Below, piece after piece: positions 37,734-47,069 of a stretch of DNA of 64,000 nt. Position numbers and translations under genes: made by a program. The notes under the pieces were generated by a model. That model made no database searches, was not told the origin of the DNA, and saw only the letters and a list, made by a program, of their open reading frames with translations. How positions within the stretch are numbered: the first letter of the stretch is position 1; each line of letters starts with the position of its first letter. Origin of the DNA: Marinobacter sp. ANT_B65. Lineage in GTDB: Bacteria > Pseudomonadota > Gammaproteobacteria > Pseudomonadales > Oleiphilaceae. The stretch spans positions 124,001 to 188,000 of the forward strand of contig NZ_NXGV01000005.1 in NCBI RefSeq assembly GCF_002407605.1, in the 5' to 3' direction.

Positions 37734-38099
37734 TCAGGCTGCGCTTGTGTCGTCCAGCATGGCCGCGAGTTCAGTGAGTTCGGGGCATTCTGCTACTGCT
37801 TTTTCATACTGCCGGTAGAGAGCCAGCACTTTCACTCCTTCGGCAGAGAGTTCGGCACCCCCGCCTTGAGAGCCTCCAGTGCTGGTTAGTACCAGTGGCT
37901 GGCGGAAACATGAATTCATGGTATCTACCAGTAGCCAGGCTCTCCGGTAACTCATCTTCATGGCCCGGGCGGCGGCGGAGATTGAGCGGTATTGCCCGAT
38001 AAGCTCAAGCAGCTGGGCTTTTCCGGGCCCGAGAGCGATGGTATTGCCGGATTTCAGTCTCAGCCTGGGAATCAGGCGGGGCTCAGGTATCGGGTTCAT
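37734..38099 (-). CDS. ModE-like regulator, DNA-binding domain only
   Basis: The 121-residue product resembles the N-terminal winged-helix domain of ModE: RLKSGNTIALGPGKAQLLEL, SISAAARAMKMSYRRAWLLV and the wing LTSTGGSQGGGAELSAEG. Full-length ModE has about 260 residues with a C-terminal molybdate-sensing pair of MOP domains; none is present here. Short stand-alone forms exist in other bacteria. It may need a separate sensor, such as the MOP domain in ModC, or act constitutively. It lies directly upstream of modABC on the same strand, 93 bases away with the ModE-like box between. Confidence 0.85.
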   Translation of the reverse strand: MNPIPEPRLIPRLRLKSGNTIALGPGKAQLLELIGQYRSISAAARAMKMSYRRAWLLVDTMNSCFRQPLVLTSTGGSQGGGAELSAEGVKVLALYRQYEKAVAECPELTELAAMLDDTSAA

Positions 38100-38199
38100 T
38101 CTGAATGTCTTCCTCTTGTCTTCCCCGGTTCAGGTTCCGAAGTGGCCAGGGGCCTGCAGGCTGCTTTCCATATGTACAGAAGCAACGGGCACCACAGGA

Positions 38200-38940
38200 C
38201 TAACGATAATCCTCGTAAATCTTACTGAGCACCTGTAGCTGCGGTTGCCACTGGTCAAGCCAGGTTTGTATATCCTTTGGTACACGTGCCGGTTTTGGCC
38301 AGGGTACCGGGTAAGCCTCTGGCTGAAACAGCGGTGCAAAAAGTGCAGCAGCTGTGAGATCGGCACGGGAAAAGGAATCACCTGCCAGGAATGGCCGCCG
38401 GCTGTAGGTTTCTGCCAGTTCCGTGAGCAGCTTCTCCATAACCAGCCGTGACTGCTCGGCAGTTCTATCATTGATTTTCATCCACTTTCGCATAACTTCA
38501 TTCACCCGGCTGAATGCCAGGCTTAGCAGGATGCGGTTGTAGAATGGCGTGCCTGCAGCCAGTAATGGCACCACAATTTTTGGCCGTTGCAGGAAATGAT
38601 GATACGAATAGCAGCGAACGGCAGGGCCAGCCTCGTTATCGAGACGCTTTTCCCATTCTGTTGCCAGCGCTTTTGAAGTCTCGTCCGTGGGCATGAGTGG
38701 TTTGCCGGGAAAGGTCCGGTCGAGGTAATCGAGTATGTCAGATGAACCCTGAATTACCTCTCCATCATGTTCCAGAACCGGTACTGAGGCTCCTGCACCA
38801 CGGGTTAGCTTCTGTACGGTTTTAAGATGCTGCCCCGGAAGCAGGTTTGTTGTTTCATAATTGAGATCCTTGTAATCCAGTGCCCAGCGGATTTTCTCGC
38901 AGTAATGGGATATGGCGAACTGGTAAAGCCTGATAGCCAT
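38200..38940 (-). CDS. Glutathione S-transferase family protein
   Basis: The 246-residue protein has an N-terminal thioredoxin-like GST domain (IRLYQFAISHYCEKIRWALD, where SHYCEK is the active-site region with Ser/Cys, then SVPVLEHDGEVIQGSSDIL with the cis-Pro and glutathione Ser). A helical C-terminal domain follows, ending in an ADLTAAALFAPLF segment. The Cys-containing motif resembles omega- or glutaredoxin-like classes rather than classic detoxifying types. Substrate unknown. It stands alone between mod genes and a divergent lipoprotein gene. Confidence 0.85.
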   Translation of the reverse strand: MAIRLYQFAISHYCEKIRWALDYKDLNYETTNLLPGQHLKTVQKLTRGAGASVPVLEHDGEVIQGSSDILDYLDRTFPGKPLMPTDETSKALATEWEKRLDNEAGPAVRCYSYHHFLQRPKIVVPLLAAGTPFYNRILLSLAFSRVNEVMRKWMKINDRTAEQSRLVMEKLLTELAETYSRRPFLAGDSFSRADLTAAALFAPLFQPEAYPVPWPKPARVPKDIQTWLDQWQPQLQVLSKIYEDYR

Positions 38941-39113
38941 GAGGTGCCTCCTGAGTTATGGGCTTCAGCATAGCTTTGCGCCGGGGAGATAAAAAGCCGG
39001 ACGGGCGCATGGATTGTCCATTTTCAGGGGATCAGGCCTGAGGAATTGGTTTTCAGGCAGGCAGGTCATTAAAATGCTGGTTTTTATTCACGATACAATC
39101 ACAGGGCATCGCT

Positions 39114-40091
39114 ATGCACATGCAAGGGTATTTGATGGCATCCGCTGTCGCAGTGAGCGGACTTTTTATCTCCGCGTGTGCCACAGGACCGGATATTTCA
39201 GCGGTCTCTGGTGAGTATCAGTGTGGTCAGCTGGGCATCACGGTTGCCAGTGCGGGTGACAGAGATATCCTGAGGGTTGATTATCAGGGCGAACGCCTGC
39301 TGCTGGAGTCGAAGGTAAGCGCTTCCGGAGCGCTTTTCGTGGCTCCGGGTGGTGAAAATACCAGTTTCTGGAGCAAGGGCGAGCGGGCAACGTTTACCGT
39401 AAAAGGGCAGGCTTATCCGGAGTGCTTGCAGGCAGGTGCGTTGGAAATGCCGTTCCAGGCTGCGGGCAATGAGCCTTTCTGGCACATACAGCTGGACGAT
39501 GGAGAACTGCTGTTTTACCGCCCTTTCGAATCCGGAGAGCCGGAGATTGTAGCCCTCGACACCATTGTTGCTAACCGCCATGGCCGTGAATTCCACGGTG
39601 AGCTGGACGGGCAGGAACTGACGCTGAAGGTGGACCGTCAGTTATGTGAAGATACCATGTCTGGCTCGCAGTTCCCGGCTCAGGTCCGGCTTGAATTGAA
39701 TGGCGAGGTATATAAAGGTTGTGGTGGCGACCCTTACCGGTTGTTTCGTGGCACAGAGTGGGTTGTTGAAGACCTTGCAGGTGCCGGCATTATTGACAGC
39801 TCCCGCATGACTATCGAGTTTTTCGGAGAGAACCGTATGGCTGGGCTGGCATCCTGCAATCGATATGGTGGCCAGTACGAGATAAGAGGTGAAGGTGCGG
39901 GCTTCAGCCATCTGTTCTCAACGAGAATGGCGTGTGCCCCCGCTCTGATGGATCAGGAGCAGCGCTTTCTGGAGCTGATGGCGAAGGTGCAGCATGCAGC
40001 GATTGGCCGTCATGGGGAGTTGTTGCTGACAACCTCCTCTGGCGGGAAAATCACCGCCTTTCAGTCAACGGAAAACAAGGGGCATCAATAA
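39114..40091 (+). CDS. Lipoprotein with MliC-like, COG3650-like and META domains
   Basis: The 325-residue product starts at ATG 39114 behind AGGG and has a lipobox ending ISAC at C22. The first 85 mature residues (YQCGQLGITVASAGDRDILR, later a SFWSKGERATFTVKGQAY strand) resemble the lysozyme-inhibitor MliC fold. Then ALEMPFQAAGNEPFWHIQLD begins a segment like COG3650. The last 110 residues are a META/HslJ domain (GTEWVVEDLAGAGI, FFGENRMAGLASCNRYGG and FSTRMACAP). The triple combination suggests an envelope defence or stress role, perhaps lysozyme resistance. That function is inference. It is alone on the plus strand here. Confidence 0.75.
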   Translation: MHMQGYLMASAVAVSGLFISACATGPDISAVSGEYQCGQLGITVASAGDRDILRVDYQGERLLLESKVSASGALFVAPGGENTSFWSKGERATFTVKGQAYPECLQAGALEMPFQAAGNEPFWHIQLDDGELLFYRPFESGEPEIVALDTIVANRHGREFHGELDGQELTLKVDRQLCEDTMSGSQFPAQVRLELNGEVYKGCGGDPYRLFRGTEWVVEDLAGAGIIDSSRMTIEFFGENRMAGLASCNRYGGQYEIRGEGAGFSHLFSTRMACAPALMDQEQRFLELMAKVQHAAIGRHGELLLTTSSGGKITAFQSTENKGHQ

Positions 40092-40135
40092 GGATTCACT
40101 GCTTTGCTGGATTGTCCGAAAGCTGGTGAAGACTG

Positions 40136-40176
40136 CTCCGGCTTGCGGACAGGAAAGCTGAACGCCAAAGCCGGAG
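40136..40176. other. Inverted repeat between convergent genes
   Basis: CTCCGGCTT (40136-40144) and AAGCCGGAG (40168-40176) are exact reverse complements with a 23-base loop. It sits between the convergent lipoprotein and proV-like genes. The lack of a T tract makes it a weak terminator at best. Confidence 0.35.
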
Positions 40177-40196
40177 AGGGTCTGATATTGGGGTAG

Positions 40197-41255
40197 TCAG
40201 CCCGTGAGGTTATTTCCCGCCGTGGAAGCGTCCGTCGGAACCAGTGCCCGCGTCAGGTTTTTCATGCTCAGACTACCTACCATCTCACCGTTTCTGACAA
40301 CTCTGAAGACCATATCTGTATCTCCCCCGGAGCGGGAGAGAACCGCTTCGAGGTTATCTTTCTCCGAAATGTCGCCATCATAGTCTGCATCGTTATCAAC
40401 GTGCTTCTCCATGATGGAGCGCACACGAATCACCCGTGCCCGGTTTATATCACTGATAAAATCGATAATATAAGGGTCATTGGGGTTGAGCAGGATTTCC
40501 TGAGGATCGCCCTGCTGAATTACTTCACCATCCTTGAGAATGACCAGATGGTCCGACAGTTTGAGGGCTTCGTCCAGGTCGTGGGTGATGAATACTATGG
40601 TTTTCTTGAGCTCTGCCTGTAGCTCCAGCAACAGATCCTGCATGTCTGAGCGGATGAGTGGGTCCAGTGCTGAGAAAGCCTCGTCCATCAGCATGATGGG
40701 AGAGTTGGATACCAATGCGCGGGCTATACCAACTCGCTGCTGCATGCCTCCTGATAGCTGATGGGGGTATTGGTTCTCGTTACCCTCAAGTCCTACACGG
40801 GCCAGCCACTTTACCGCTTCGCTTTCAAAGTCGGCGACCGTATAACCGCGAATGTTAAGAGCCATGCCAGAGTTTTCAAGCACGGTTTTATGCGGCAGTA
40901 ACGCAAACTTCTGGAACACCATGGACATCTGTTCCCGCCGGAGCTGACGCAACTGCTCTTCGTTCAGGCTCAGAACGTCTGTGTCATCAAGCCGGATTTC
41001 ACCAGCCGTGGGTTCAATCAGGCGGTTGAGATGGCGGATCAGTGTTGACTTGCCGGACCCTGAAAGGCCCATGATCACGGTGATTTCGCCATCGCGGATG
41101 TCCACGTTGATATCTCTGAGCCCCAGAACATGGTTTTGCTGATCCAGAAGATCCGCCTTGTTCATGCCACGCTTCACATATTCCAGTGCCACATCCGGCG
41201 TCGGCCCGAAGATCTTGTAGAGGTGTTTGATGGAAATCTTGATATCGTTTGCCAC
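40197..41255 (-). CDS. Glycine betaine/choline-type ABC transporter ATP-binding protein (ProV-like)
   Basis: The 352-residue ATPase uses a GTG start at 41255, six bases after GAGGA. Motifs are Walker A GLSGSGKST, Q-loop VFQKFALLPHKTV, signature LSGGMQQRVGIARAL and Walker B IMLMDEAFSALDPLIRSDM. The N-terminal KHLYKIFGPTPDVALEYVKR is the ProV/OpuAA extension. A short C-terminal region after 270 may be a partial CBS-like regulatory domain. It is the third gene of the operon, nine bases after the permease. Confidence 0.9.
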   Translation of the reverse strand: MANDIKISIKHLYKIFGPTPDVALEYVKRGMNKADLLDQQNHVLGLRDINVDIRDGEITVIMGLSGSGKSTLIRHLNRLIEPTAGEIRLDDTDVLSLNEEQLRQLRREQMSMVFQKFALLPHKTVLENSGMALNIRGYTVADFESEAVKWLARVGLEGNENQYPHQLSGGMQQRVGIARALVSNSPIMLMDEAFSALDPLIRSDMQDLLLELQAELKKTIVFITHDLDEALKLSDHLVILKDGEVIQQGDPQEILLNPNDPYIIDFISDINRARVIRVRSIMEKHVDNDADYDGDISEKDNLEAVLSRSGGDTDMVFRVVRNGEMVGSLSMKNLTRALVPTDASTAGNNLTG

Positions 41256-41264
41256 GTTATGTCC

Positions 41265-42299
41265 TCACTGCTTATGGGTGGCATTGATGCGTGCCAGAGA
41301 AGCCTTGGTCACCCGGTCCAGAATAACCGCCAGGATGACTATGCCGAGGCCGGCAACCAGGCCAACGCCAAGCTCCAGATTCCGTATGCCGCGGAGTACC
41401 AGAACGCCGAGGCCAGGTGCTGATACCAGAGATGCAATAACAACCATGGCCAGACTCATCATGATGGTCTGGTTCACGCCAGCCATGATATTGGGCAAAG
41501 CAAGCGGGATCTGAACCTTGAACAGTTTCTGTCGGGGGGTCATGCCGAAGGCGTCAGCGGCTTCGATCACGTCCTTGTCCACCAGGCGTATGCCCAGGTT
41601 GGTCAGGCGTACGACAGGTACGATGGCGTAAAGGATAATTGCGATGCCATAGAGTTTGGATTCCGTAACACTGAACAGAAAAATCAGCGGAATCAGATAC
41701 ACAAAAGGCGGCAGCGTCTGAAGCATATCGAGGACAGGAATTGTCATCCTCTGAATGGTGTCGCTCCTGGACATGGCAATGCCAATAGGTACTCCAAGCA
41801 GAACACAGAGGAAGGCGCAGACGAAAATGATGGCAAGCGTCTGCATGGCGTATTCGTAGTAATCAATGAATGCCAGCAGACAAATGCTGCTTGCAACAAG
41901 AAGAACCAGTTTCCAGGATTTGGTTACCAGAAAAACCACGGCCAGCATGACCGGAATAACGATCCACCAGGGCGTATTGAGCATGCCATAGAGCGCCCCG
42001 TCCAGAAACCAGCTGAGTGGCTGAGTGATTGGGTCGAGTACCAGGCTCATATTGTCTTTTATGGCAAGGAAACCCTGCTCCAGACCTTTTGTGAGCTCTC
42101 GCGACTGCGGGAATGCAGCGCAGGATTCGTTAAGCGTATCCATGGATGGAAAAGGAAGGTCCCACAGAGATTCCGGCTCTGTGTTTTTGCCCTTGGTTTT
42201 GGCGAGCAGATCAGCCATCGACATAGGGCCATCTGATTTACCTTCCGAGCACCAGTCTTTTAACCCCAGTGTCGAAAACAGGGAATCGTAGGTTGCCAT
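41265..42299 (-). CDS. Glycine betaine/choline-type ABC transporter permease (ProW-like)
   Basis: The 344-residue permease has a hydrophobic core (WWIVIPVMLAVVFLVTKSW onward) with the EAA-type loop VIEAADAFGMTPRQKLFKVQ and ALPNIMAGVNQTIMMSLAMV, typical of ProW. The first roughly 85 residues are soluble and unusual: LKDWCSEGKSDGPMSMADLL, then a Pro-rich FPSMDTLNESCAAFPQSREL. Such N-terminal regions are found in some quaternary-amine permeases and may be osmosensory. The solute could be glycine betaine, choline, carnitine or proline betaine. Confidence 0.9.
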   Translation of the reverse strand: MATYDSLFSTLGLKDWCSEGKSDGPMSMADLLAKTKGKNTEPESLWDLPFPSMDTLNESCAAFPQSRELTKGLEQGFLAIKDNMSLVLDPITQPLSWFLDGALYGMLNTPWWIVIPVMLAVVFLVTKSWKLVLLVASSICLLAFIDYYEYAMQTLAIIFVCAFLCVLLGVPIGIAMSRSDTIQRMTIPVLDMLQTLPPFVYLIPLIFLFSVTESKLYGIAIILYAIVPVVRLTNLGIRLVDKDVIEAADAFGMTPRQKLFKVQIPLALPNIMAGVNQTIMMSLAMVVIASLVSAPGLGVLVLRGIRNLELGVGLVAGLGIVILAVILDRVTKASLARINATHKQ

Positions 42300-42408
42300 T
42301 TGCGTTCAGCCTCTCATGTGCATAGGTGACCATGCACTACAGAAATCAGTTGCTATTACTACCAGGCGTGCCCGGGGCAGACGCTGCGCCCGGGCAAAGG
42401 CGGGTCAA

Positions 42409-43377
42409 TCAGTTTTCAAGAAGGGCTGAGAGTTTCTTCCTTGCGTCTTCGTTCAGCCAGTCTGACCATTCATCACGATTGTTGCTCAGGAAATAGACTG
42501 CAGCTTCTTCGCCGGATGCATTACTGGAATCCATCCATGCCAACAGCGCGCTCATGGTTTCCGTTTTGAACGTCATTTTTCGGAGCATCTCGGTTACTTC
42601 CGGTTCGCGATCTTTGAAATCGGCGGTAACGGAGGTAAGAACTGTTGCCGCCGGGAACTCTGATACACCGGGATTATCTGCGTCAGCAGTCTGGTTTTTC
42701 TGGTGAACCTGCGGTTTGTACTCGCCCAGTTCCACTCGAGTCATATCATATTTTCCGAGAGGTACGGTCGGGCCCCAGTAATAACCAAACCAGGGTTCTT
42801 CGCTCTGGACGGCAGACGCCATTGAAGAGGCCAGAGTCTCACCGGAGCCGTGGTTGAAAACTTTGATACCGGATGCTTCGAGGTCCAGAGCGCGGACCAG
42901 GTTGTCGCTGACAACCCTGCATCCCCATCCGTCCGGGCAGTTGTTGAAACGTGCGCCAACCAGTTCGGGGTTGGCCATTACACCTTCGATAGTCTTCAGC
43001 TCTGGATGTTCTTTGACCAGATAGGTGGGGATCCACCAGCCTTCCACGCCGCCGGGGTCCAGTACCTTGCCGAGCCGTTCAATTTTGCCTTCTTCCTCAA
43101 GACGCAGATAGGCTTCGCCGGCCGAGTTCAGCCAGAGTTCGGTAACAATATCCGGCTCGCCGTTTTCGGCAACAGACGTTACCGCAGGAACAGTATCGGA
43201 AGGCACAACTGATACGTCGCAGCCATAGCCTTGTTCCATGATGAATTTGGCAACGTTGGTGACCACTGTATTGGAAGCCCAGTTCATTTCAGTGATTGAT
43301 ACTTCACCGCAGTTGGCTTGGGCCATGGCTGGCACTGAGAGCGCACATAGTAGTGCGGCAGACGTTAGCTTTCGCAT
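42409..43377 (-). CDS. Quaternary-amine ABC transporter substrate-binding protein
   Basis: The 322-residue protein starts at ATG 43377 (GGAG eight bases upstream), with a signal peptide ending MAQA-NC. It belongs to the OpuAC/ProX group: SITEMNWASNTVVTNVAKFI at the N-terminus and ELWLNSAGEAYLR, VEGWWIPTYL, NNCPDGWGC and GYYWGPTVPLGKYD. The several Trp residues in those segments are of the kind that cage a quaternary ammonium. It is the first gene of the operon and likely sets its specificity, which I cannot name. No lipobox is visible. Confidence 0.9.
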   Translation of the reverse strand: MRKLTSAALLCALSVPAMAQANCGEVSITEMNWASNTVVTNVAKFIMEQGYGCDVSVVPSDTVPAVTSVAENGEPDIVTELWLNSAGEAYLRLEEEGKIERLGKVLDPGGVEGWWIPTYLVKEHPELKTIEGVMANPELVGARFNNCPDGWGCRVVSDNLVRALDLEASGIKVFNHGSGETLASSMASAVQSEEPWFGYYWGPTVPLGKYDMTRVELGEYKPQVHQKNQTADADNPGVSEFPAATVLTSVTADFKDREPEVTEMLRKMTFKTETMSALLAWMDSSNASGEEAAVYFLSNNRDEWSDWLNEDARKKLSALLEN

Positions 43378-43763
43378 AGTCACTTCTCCATATTAGGGTT
43401 GGTAAATTTTGTTGGAGTAATGTGCTGTCGTTTTTCTGAAACCGGTTGTTTGGTTGTCAGTTGGGTAATTAATGGTTTTATTGCAGGTTGAAAGTAACCG
43501 GAAAAGGTTCTTTGCAAAGCGGTTTTCGGGCAACACGGGGAATAGGGCAAAACGACTCATCTCGGTTACTACGTAACTACAAGCATAAGGATCCTGAGCC
43601 CAGTTACAAGGTTTTAACGAAAATGCATCATTTCTCCAGATGTATCAGGGGCATAGGCGTCGGGTCTGATCAGTTGCTTGACGCAACCCTTTTTTCGGGT
43701 CAGTCTTTCGCTTGTTTTTTGTGTTGAATGACCCCCTATTTGTCCGGAACGGAGCTTATAACA
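43378..43763. other. Divergent intergenic region
   Basis: This 386-base gap separates the divergent betaine transporter operon and a GST gene, so it should hold both promoters. It is more AT-rich than its surroundings. I saw no gene and no convincing promoter pair. A small hairpin GTTGC-TTGAC-GCAAC near 43672-43686, followed by CCTTTTTT, resembles a weak terminator reading toward the GST gene. Confidence 0.4.
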
Positions 43764-44381
43764 ATGAAAATTTATGAAACCAAAACCGCCCCGAATCCTC
43801 GCCGCGTACGCATGTTCATGGCAGAGAAAGGACTTCTCGATAAAGCAGAATTCATCGAGATTGATCTGCAGAAAGGCGAGAACCTTACGCCGGAATACGT
43901 GGCACGCAACCCGATGAAAAAAGTTCCGGTTATGGAGCTGGATGACGGAAGTTGTATCTCGGAAACCATGGCAATTTGCCGGTACTTTGAAGAGAGTTAT
44001 CCGGAGGCACCGACTCTTCTCGGCGATACACCGTTTGAAAAAGCACTGATTGAGCAGTGGGTCAGGTGGGTAGAGTTTTACCTGTTTTCCCCTACAGGTA
44101 TGTGCTTCCAACATACCAGCGGCTATTTCAAGGACAGAATGAACCCCATAAAAGAATGGGGCGAGGAGTGTGGGCAAAACGTCAGCAAGTTTATGGCATT
44201 TCTCAATGATCACCTTGCCGGCAAGGAATTCATTTGCTGTGACCGGCTCACCGCTGCCGACGTCAATGCCTTTACAACAGTAGCTTTCGCCCGTGTTGTG
44301 AATATTCGCATTCTGCCTGAGCAGACTCACCTTCAGGCCTGGTATGACCGCATGAAGGCTCGTCCGTCCGCTCAGGCCTGA
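43764..44381 (+). CDS. Glutathione S-transferase
   Basis: The 205-residue protein starts at ATG 43764 with GGAG ten bases upstream; a longer frame from 43728 has no site. The N-terminal domain is MKIYETKTAPNPRRVRMFMA with RNPMKKVPVMELDDGSCISE, giving the VPVxELDDG cis-Pro loop and the SE(T) glutathione contact. The C-terminal helical domain has RLTAADVNAFTTVAFARVV, the N-cap motif. This is a beta/theta-like two-domain GST. Substrate unknown. Confidence 0.9.
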   Translation: MKIYETKTAPNPRRVRMFMAEKGLLDKAEFIEIDLQKGENLTPEYVARNPMKKVPVMELDDGSCISETMAICRYFEESYPEAPTLLGDTPFEKALIEQWVRWVEFYLFSPTGMCFQHTSGYFKDRMNPIKEWGEECGQNVSKFMAFLNDHLAGKEFICCDRLTAADVNAFTTVAFARVVNIRILPEQTHLQAWYDRMKARPSAQA

Positions 44382-44489
44382 ACCCCCTGCGTGAATGAGT
44401 GGTAGCTGAAATCAGAGTGCGCCGGCGGGCATGAGCTCGCCGGCCAGGCACAGGCGCAGCTTTTCGTGCAGGGGCCGGGTGTCAGCCGC

Positions 44490-44495
44490 TATAAT
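44490..44495 (+). promoter_or_regulatory. Possible -10 element before the DUF4202 gene
   Basis: A TATAAT hexamer lies 66 bases before the DUF4202 start. The -35 is not clear. Upstream, GCCGGCG (44421-44427) and CGCCGGC (44438-44444) form a hairpin without a T tract. Confidence 0.35.
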
Positions 44496-44560
44496 CATCA
44501 GCCAGTACGAAGCCTGGTGTAGTAAGCTCTCTGATTCAGCGTGTAGTCAAAGGAAGCGGT

Positions 44561-45169
44561 ATGGAACGAACATCTCTCGCGTGTGCTCTGGATACAATCG
44601 ACAAGGCAAATCGCGCAGACCCCAATCATGAGGTTGTGGCGGGCGAATCCATGCCCAGAGAGCATGCCTACAGTCTGCATATGACTCGCTGGCTGTTTGA
44701 ACTGGAACCTTCACCCTCGGAGCGAATGCAGATTGCCTGTCGTGCTCAGCATATTGAACGTTGGAAAATGCCCCGGAGTGATTACCCTGAGGGCAGGAAA
44801 TCCTATTACGAGTGGCGTCAGGCATGTGGGCGTATGCATGGTCGAAGAGCTGCAGAGATTATGGAGAGTTGCGGCTACCCGGAGACCGAATGTGAGCGGG
44901 TTGAGGTGATTCTGACCAAGCGGGAGTTGCGTAAAGACGCCGATACCCAGCTTCTCGAAGACGTTGCCTGTATGGTATTTCTGGAAAAATATTTCGCCAG
45001 GTTTTATGCAGATAACGCTGAATACGAACGGGAAAAGTGGCTGAGGATTGTTCGCCGCACCTGGGGTAAAATGTCGCCCCGGGCTCATGAACGGGCTCTG
45101 GCGTTATCATCGAAGCTTCCTGAACACTTGCAACTGCTGATGCAGGAAGCCCTGGCGGATCCTGCCTGA
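44561..45169 (+). CDS. DUF4202 domain protein
   Basis: The 202-residue protein matches my memory of DUF4202: an N-terminal helix ALDTIDKANRADPNHEVV, then REHAYSLHMTRWLFELEPSP. The segment IACRAQHIERWKMPRSDYPE carries conserved His, Arg and Trp, and a later YFARFYADNAEYEREKWLRI is also typical. The His/Asp-rich pattern resembles an HD-type hydrolase, but no function is known. It is a single gene converging on trpC with a 27-base gap. Confidence 0.8.
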   Translation: MERTSLACALDTIDKANRADPNHEVVAGESMPREHAYSLHMTRWLFELEPSPSERMQIACRAQHIERWKMPRSDYPEGRKSYYEWRQACGRMHGRRAAEIMESCGYPETECERVEVILTKRELRKDADTQLLEDVACMVFLEKYFARFYADNAEYEREKWLRIVRRTWGKMSPRAHERALALSSKLPEHLQLLMQEALADPA

Positions 45170-45196
45170 TCCGCCCCGGTTCTGAGGCTATACTGC

Positions 45197-46012
45197 TTAT
45201 CCTGGGAAAAACAGTTCCTGCAGTTTCGCGCCGGGGTTGGCGGCGCGCATGAAGGATTCACCGACCAGAAACCCATAGATGCCGCGGCCGGTCATGGCTT
45301 CCACGTCGGCTCGGGTCATTATGCCGCTCTCGGTGATTGCCATGCGATCCTTGCCTATGCGCTGATGCAGGTCGAACGTGGTCTCCAGCGAAACGTCGAA
45401 GCTGTGCAGGTCACGGTTGTTGATGCCGACGAGCGGTGTGGTCAGCGTCAGGGCATCATCCATTTCTTCGCTGTTGTGTACTTCTACCAGTACGTCCATT
45501 CCGGTTTCGTGTGCTATGCCCTCAAGTTCCTGCATCTGGTCTTTGGTGAGGCAGGCTGCGATCAGGAGTATGCAGTCGGCACCGATGGTGCGGGCTTCGT
45601 ACACCTGATAGGGCGCGACCATGAAATCTTTGCGGATCACCGGCAGGCTGCAGGCATTGCGGGCAGCGATCAGATAGTCTTCGTGGCCCTGAAAGAAATC
45701 GTGATCCGTGAGCACGGACAGGCAGGCTGCGCCTCCCTGCTCGTAGCTTTCAGCGATTTCGGCTGGTTCAAACGGCTCGCGAAGTACACCTTTGCTCGGT
45801 GAGGCTTTCTTGATTTCGGCAATGACTGCTGGTGTGCCGGCTTCGATGCGCTGGCGCAGGGCGTTGGCGAACCCTCGTGTTTCGGGCTGGTCGCCGGCGC
45901 GGGCTTTGAGATCCTCAAGGCTTGCACTGCGTTTGCGGACCTCGATTTCTTCCCGTTTCCGGTCGATGATTTTCCGCAGGATGGTTGGCGTTCTGTCGCT
46001 GTGTCTGCTCAT
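45197..46012 (-). CDS. trpC: Indole-3-glycerol phosphate synthase
   Basis: TrpC closes the indole ring in tryptophan synthesis. The 271-residue TIM-barrel has [17 protein letters not shown] at the start, [19 protein letters not shown] with catalytic Lys and Ser, [29 protein letters not shown] and [14 protein letters not shown]. It is a single-function enzyme, not fused to trpF. It is the last gene of the trpEGDC series, 15 bases after trpD. Confidence 0.97.
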   Translation of the reverse strand: MSRHSDRTPTILRKIIDRKREEIEVRKRSASLEDLKARAGDQPETRGFANALRQRIEAGTPAVIAEIKKASPSKGVLREPFEPAEIAESYEQGGAACLSVLTDHDFFQGHEDYLIAARNACSLPVIRKDFMVAPYQVYEARTIGADCILLIAACLTKDQMQELEGIAHETGMDVLVEVHNSEEMDDALTLTTPLVGINNRDLHSFDVSLETTFDLHQRIGKDRMAITESGIMTRADVEAMTGRGIYGFLVGESFMRAANPGAKLQELFFPG

Positions 46013-46027
46013 TTCAGTTTTCCGGGC

Positions 46028-47056
46028 TTAAAAACAATGGGAGAAATCAGCCAGTTCAGCCAGTTTGCCAGCAGCCAGGCCAGAGCCCATGGCATCAAGC
46101 GCCATTTCCACGCCCGATTTCACAGTTGGTGCCAGGCCGGCGATGTAGATAGCTGCGCCGGCGTTGAGAGCGATCAGATCCCGGGCTTTTTCGGCCATGT
46201 CATCGTGACCGCGCCCGAAGGCGGCTTTGATCAGGTTGAGAGAGTCTTCGGCGTTATTTACCGACAGGCCCACAAGGCTCTGGCTTTTAATGCCCAGGTC
46301 TTCCGGGGTTATGTCGTATTCGGTGATCTCACCGTTTTTCAGTTCAGCTACATGAGTGGTGCTGGCCAGGCTGATTTCGTCGAGACCATCTTTGGACGCT
46401 ACCACCATGATGTGTTCAGAGCCGAGCTTCTGCAGTACTTCGGCCATAGGGCGGCACAGGGCTTTGCTGAATACGCCCAGTAGCTGGCGTTTGACACCGG
46501 CCGGGTTGGTCATGGGGCCGAGGATGTTGAACAGGGTGCGGCAACCCATTTCCTTGCGCGGGCCTACGGCGTGCTTCATTGCACCGTGATGAGCCGGGGC
46601 AAACATGAAGCCGACGCCAATCTGCTCTACGCAGCGGGCAACCTGTTCCGGCGTCAGGTTGAGGTTGATGCCGGCCTGCTCAATCAGGTCGGCGCTGCCG
46701 CTTTTGGAAGAAACGGCACGGTTCCCGTGTTTGGCTACAAATCCACCAGCCGCCGCAACCACAAAAGCCGAGGCTGAGGATACGTTGAACAGGTTGGAGC
46801 CATCGCCGCCAGTGCCTACGATGTCTACCAAAGGCTCTGCTTTGATATTCACGCCGGTTACCAGTTCGCGCATGACTTCCACAGCGCCGGTGATTTCATC
46901 GACGGTTTCGCTTTTGGTGCGCAGGCCCATAAGCAGGGCGCCAATCTGGGCGTCCGTGGCTTCGCCGCTCATCACGATACGCATCACTTGCTTCATTTCG
47001 TCCCGGGACATGTCGAGGTTGTCGGCCACCCGGTTCAGTGCGTCTTTCATGTTCAT
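46028..47056 (-). CDS. trpD: Anthranilate phosphoribosyltransferase
   Basis: TrpD joins anthranilate to PRPP. The 342-residue product has [20 protein letters not shown], the PRPP-binding loop, and [39 protein letters not shown] and [20 protein letters not shown]. It is separate from trpG, as in Pseudomonas, not fused as in Escherichia coli. It is 13 bases after trpG. Confidence 0.97.
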   Translation of the reverse strand: MNMKDALNRVADNLDMSRDEMKQVMRIVMSGEATDAQIGALLMGLRTKSETVDEITGAVEVMRELVTGVNIKAEPLVDIVGTGGDGSNLFNVSSASAFVVAAAGGFVAKHGNRAVSSKSGSADLIEQAGINLNLTPEQVARCVEQIGVGFMFAPAHHGAMKHAVGPRKEMGCRTLFNILGPMTNPAGVKRQLLGVFSKALCRPMAEVLQKLGSEHIMVVASKDGLDEISLASTTHVAELKNGEITEYDITPEDLGIKSQSLVGLSVNNAEDSLNLIKAAFGRGHDDMAEKARDLIALNAGAAIYIAGLAPTVKSGVEMALDAMGSGLAAGKLAELADFSHCF

Positions 47057-47069
47057 TGGATTTGCCTTT

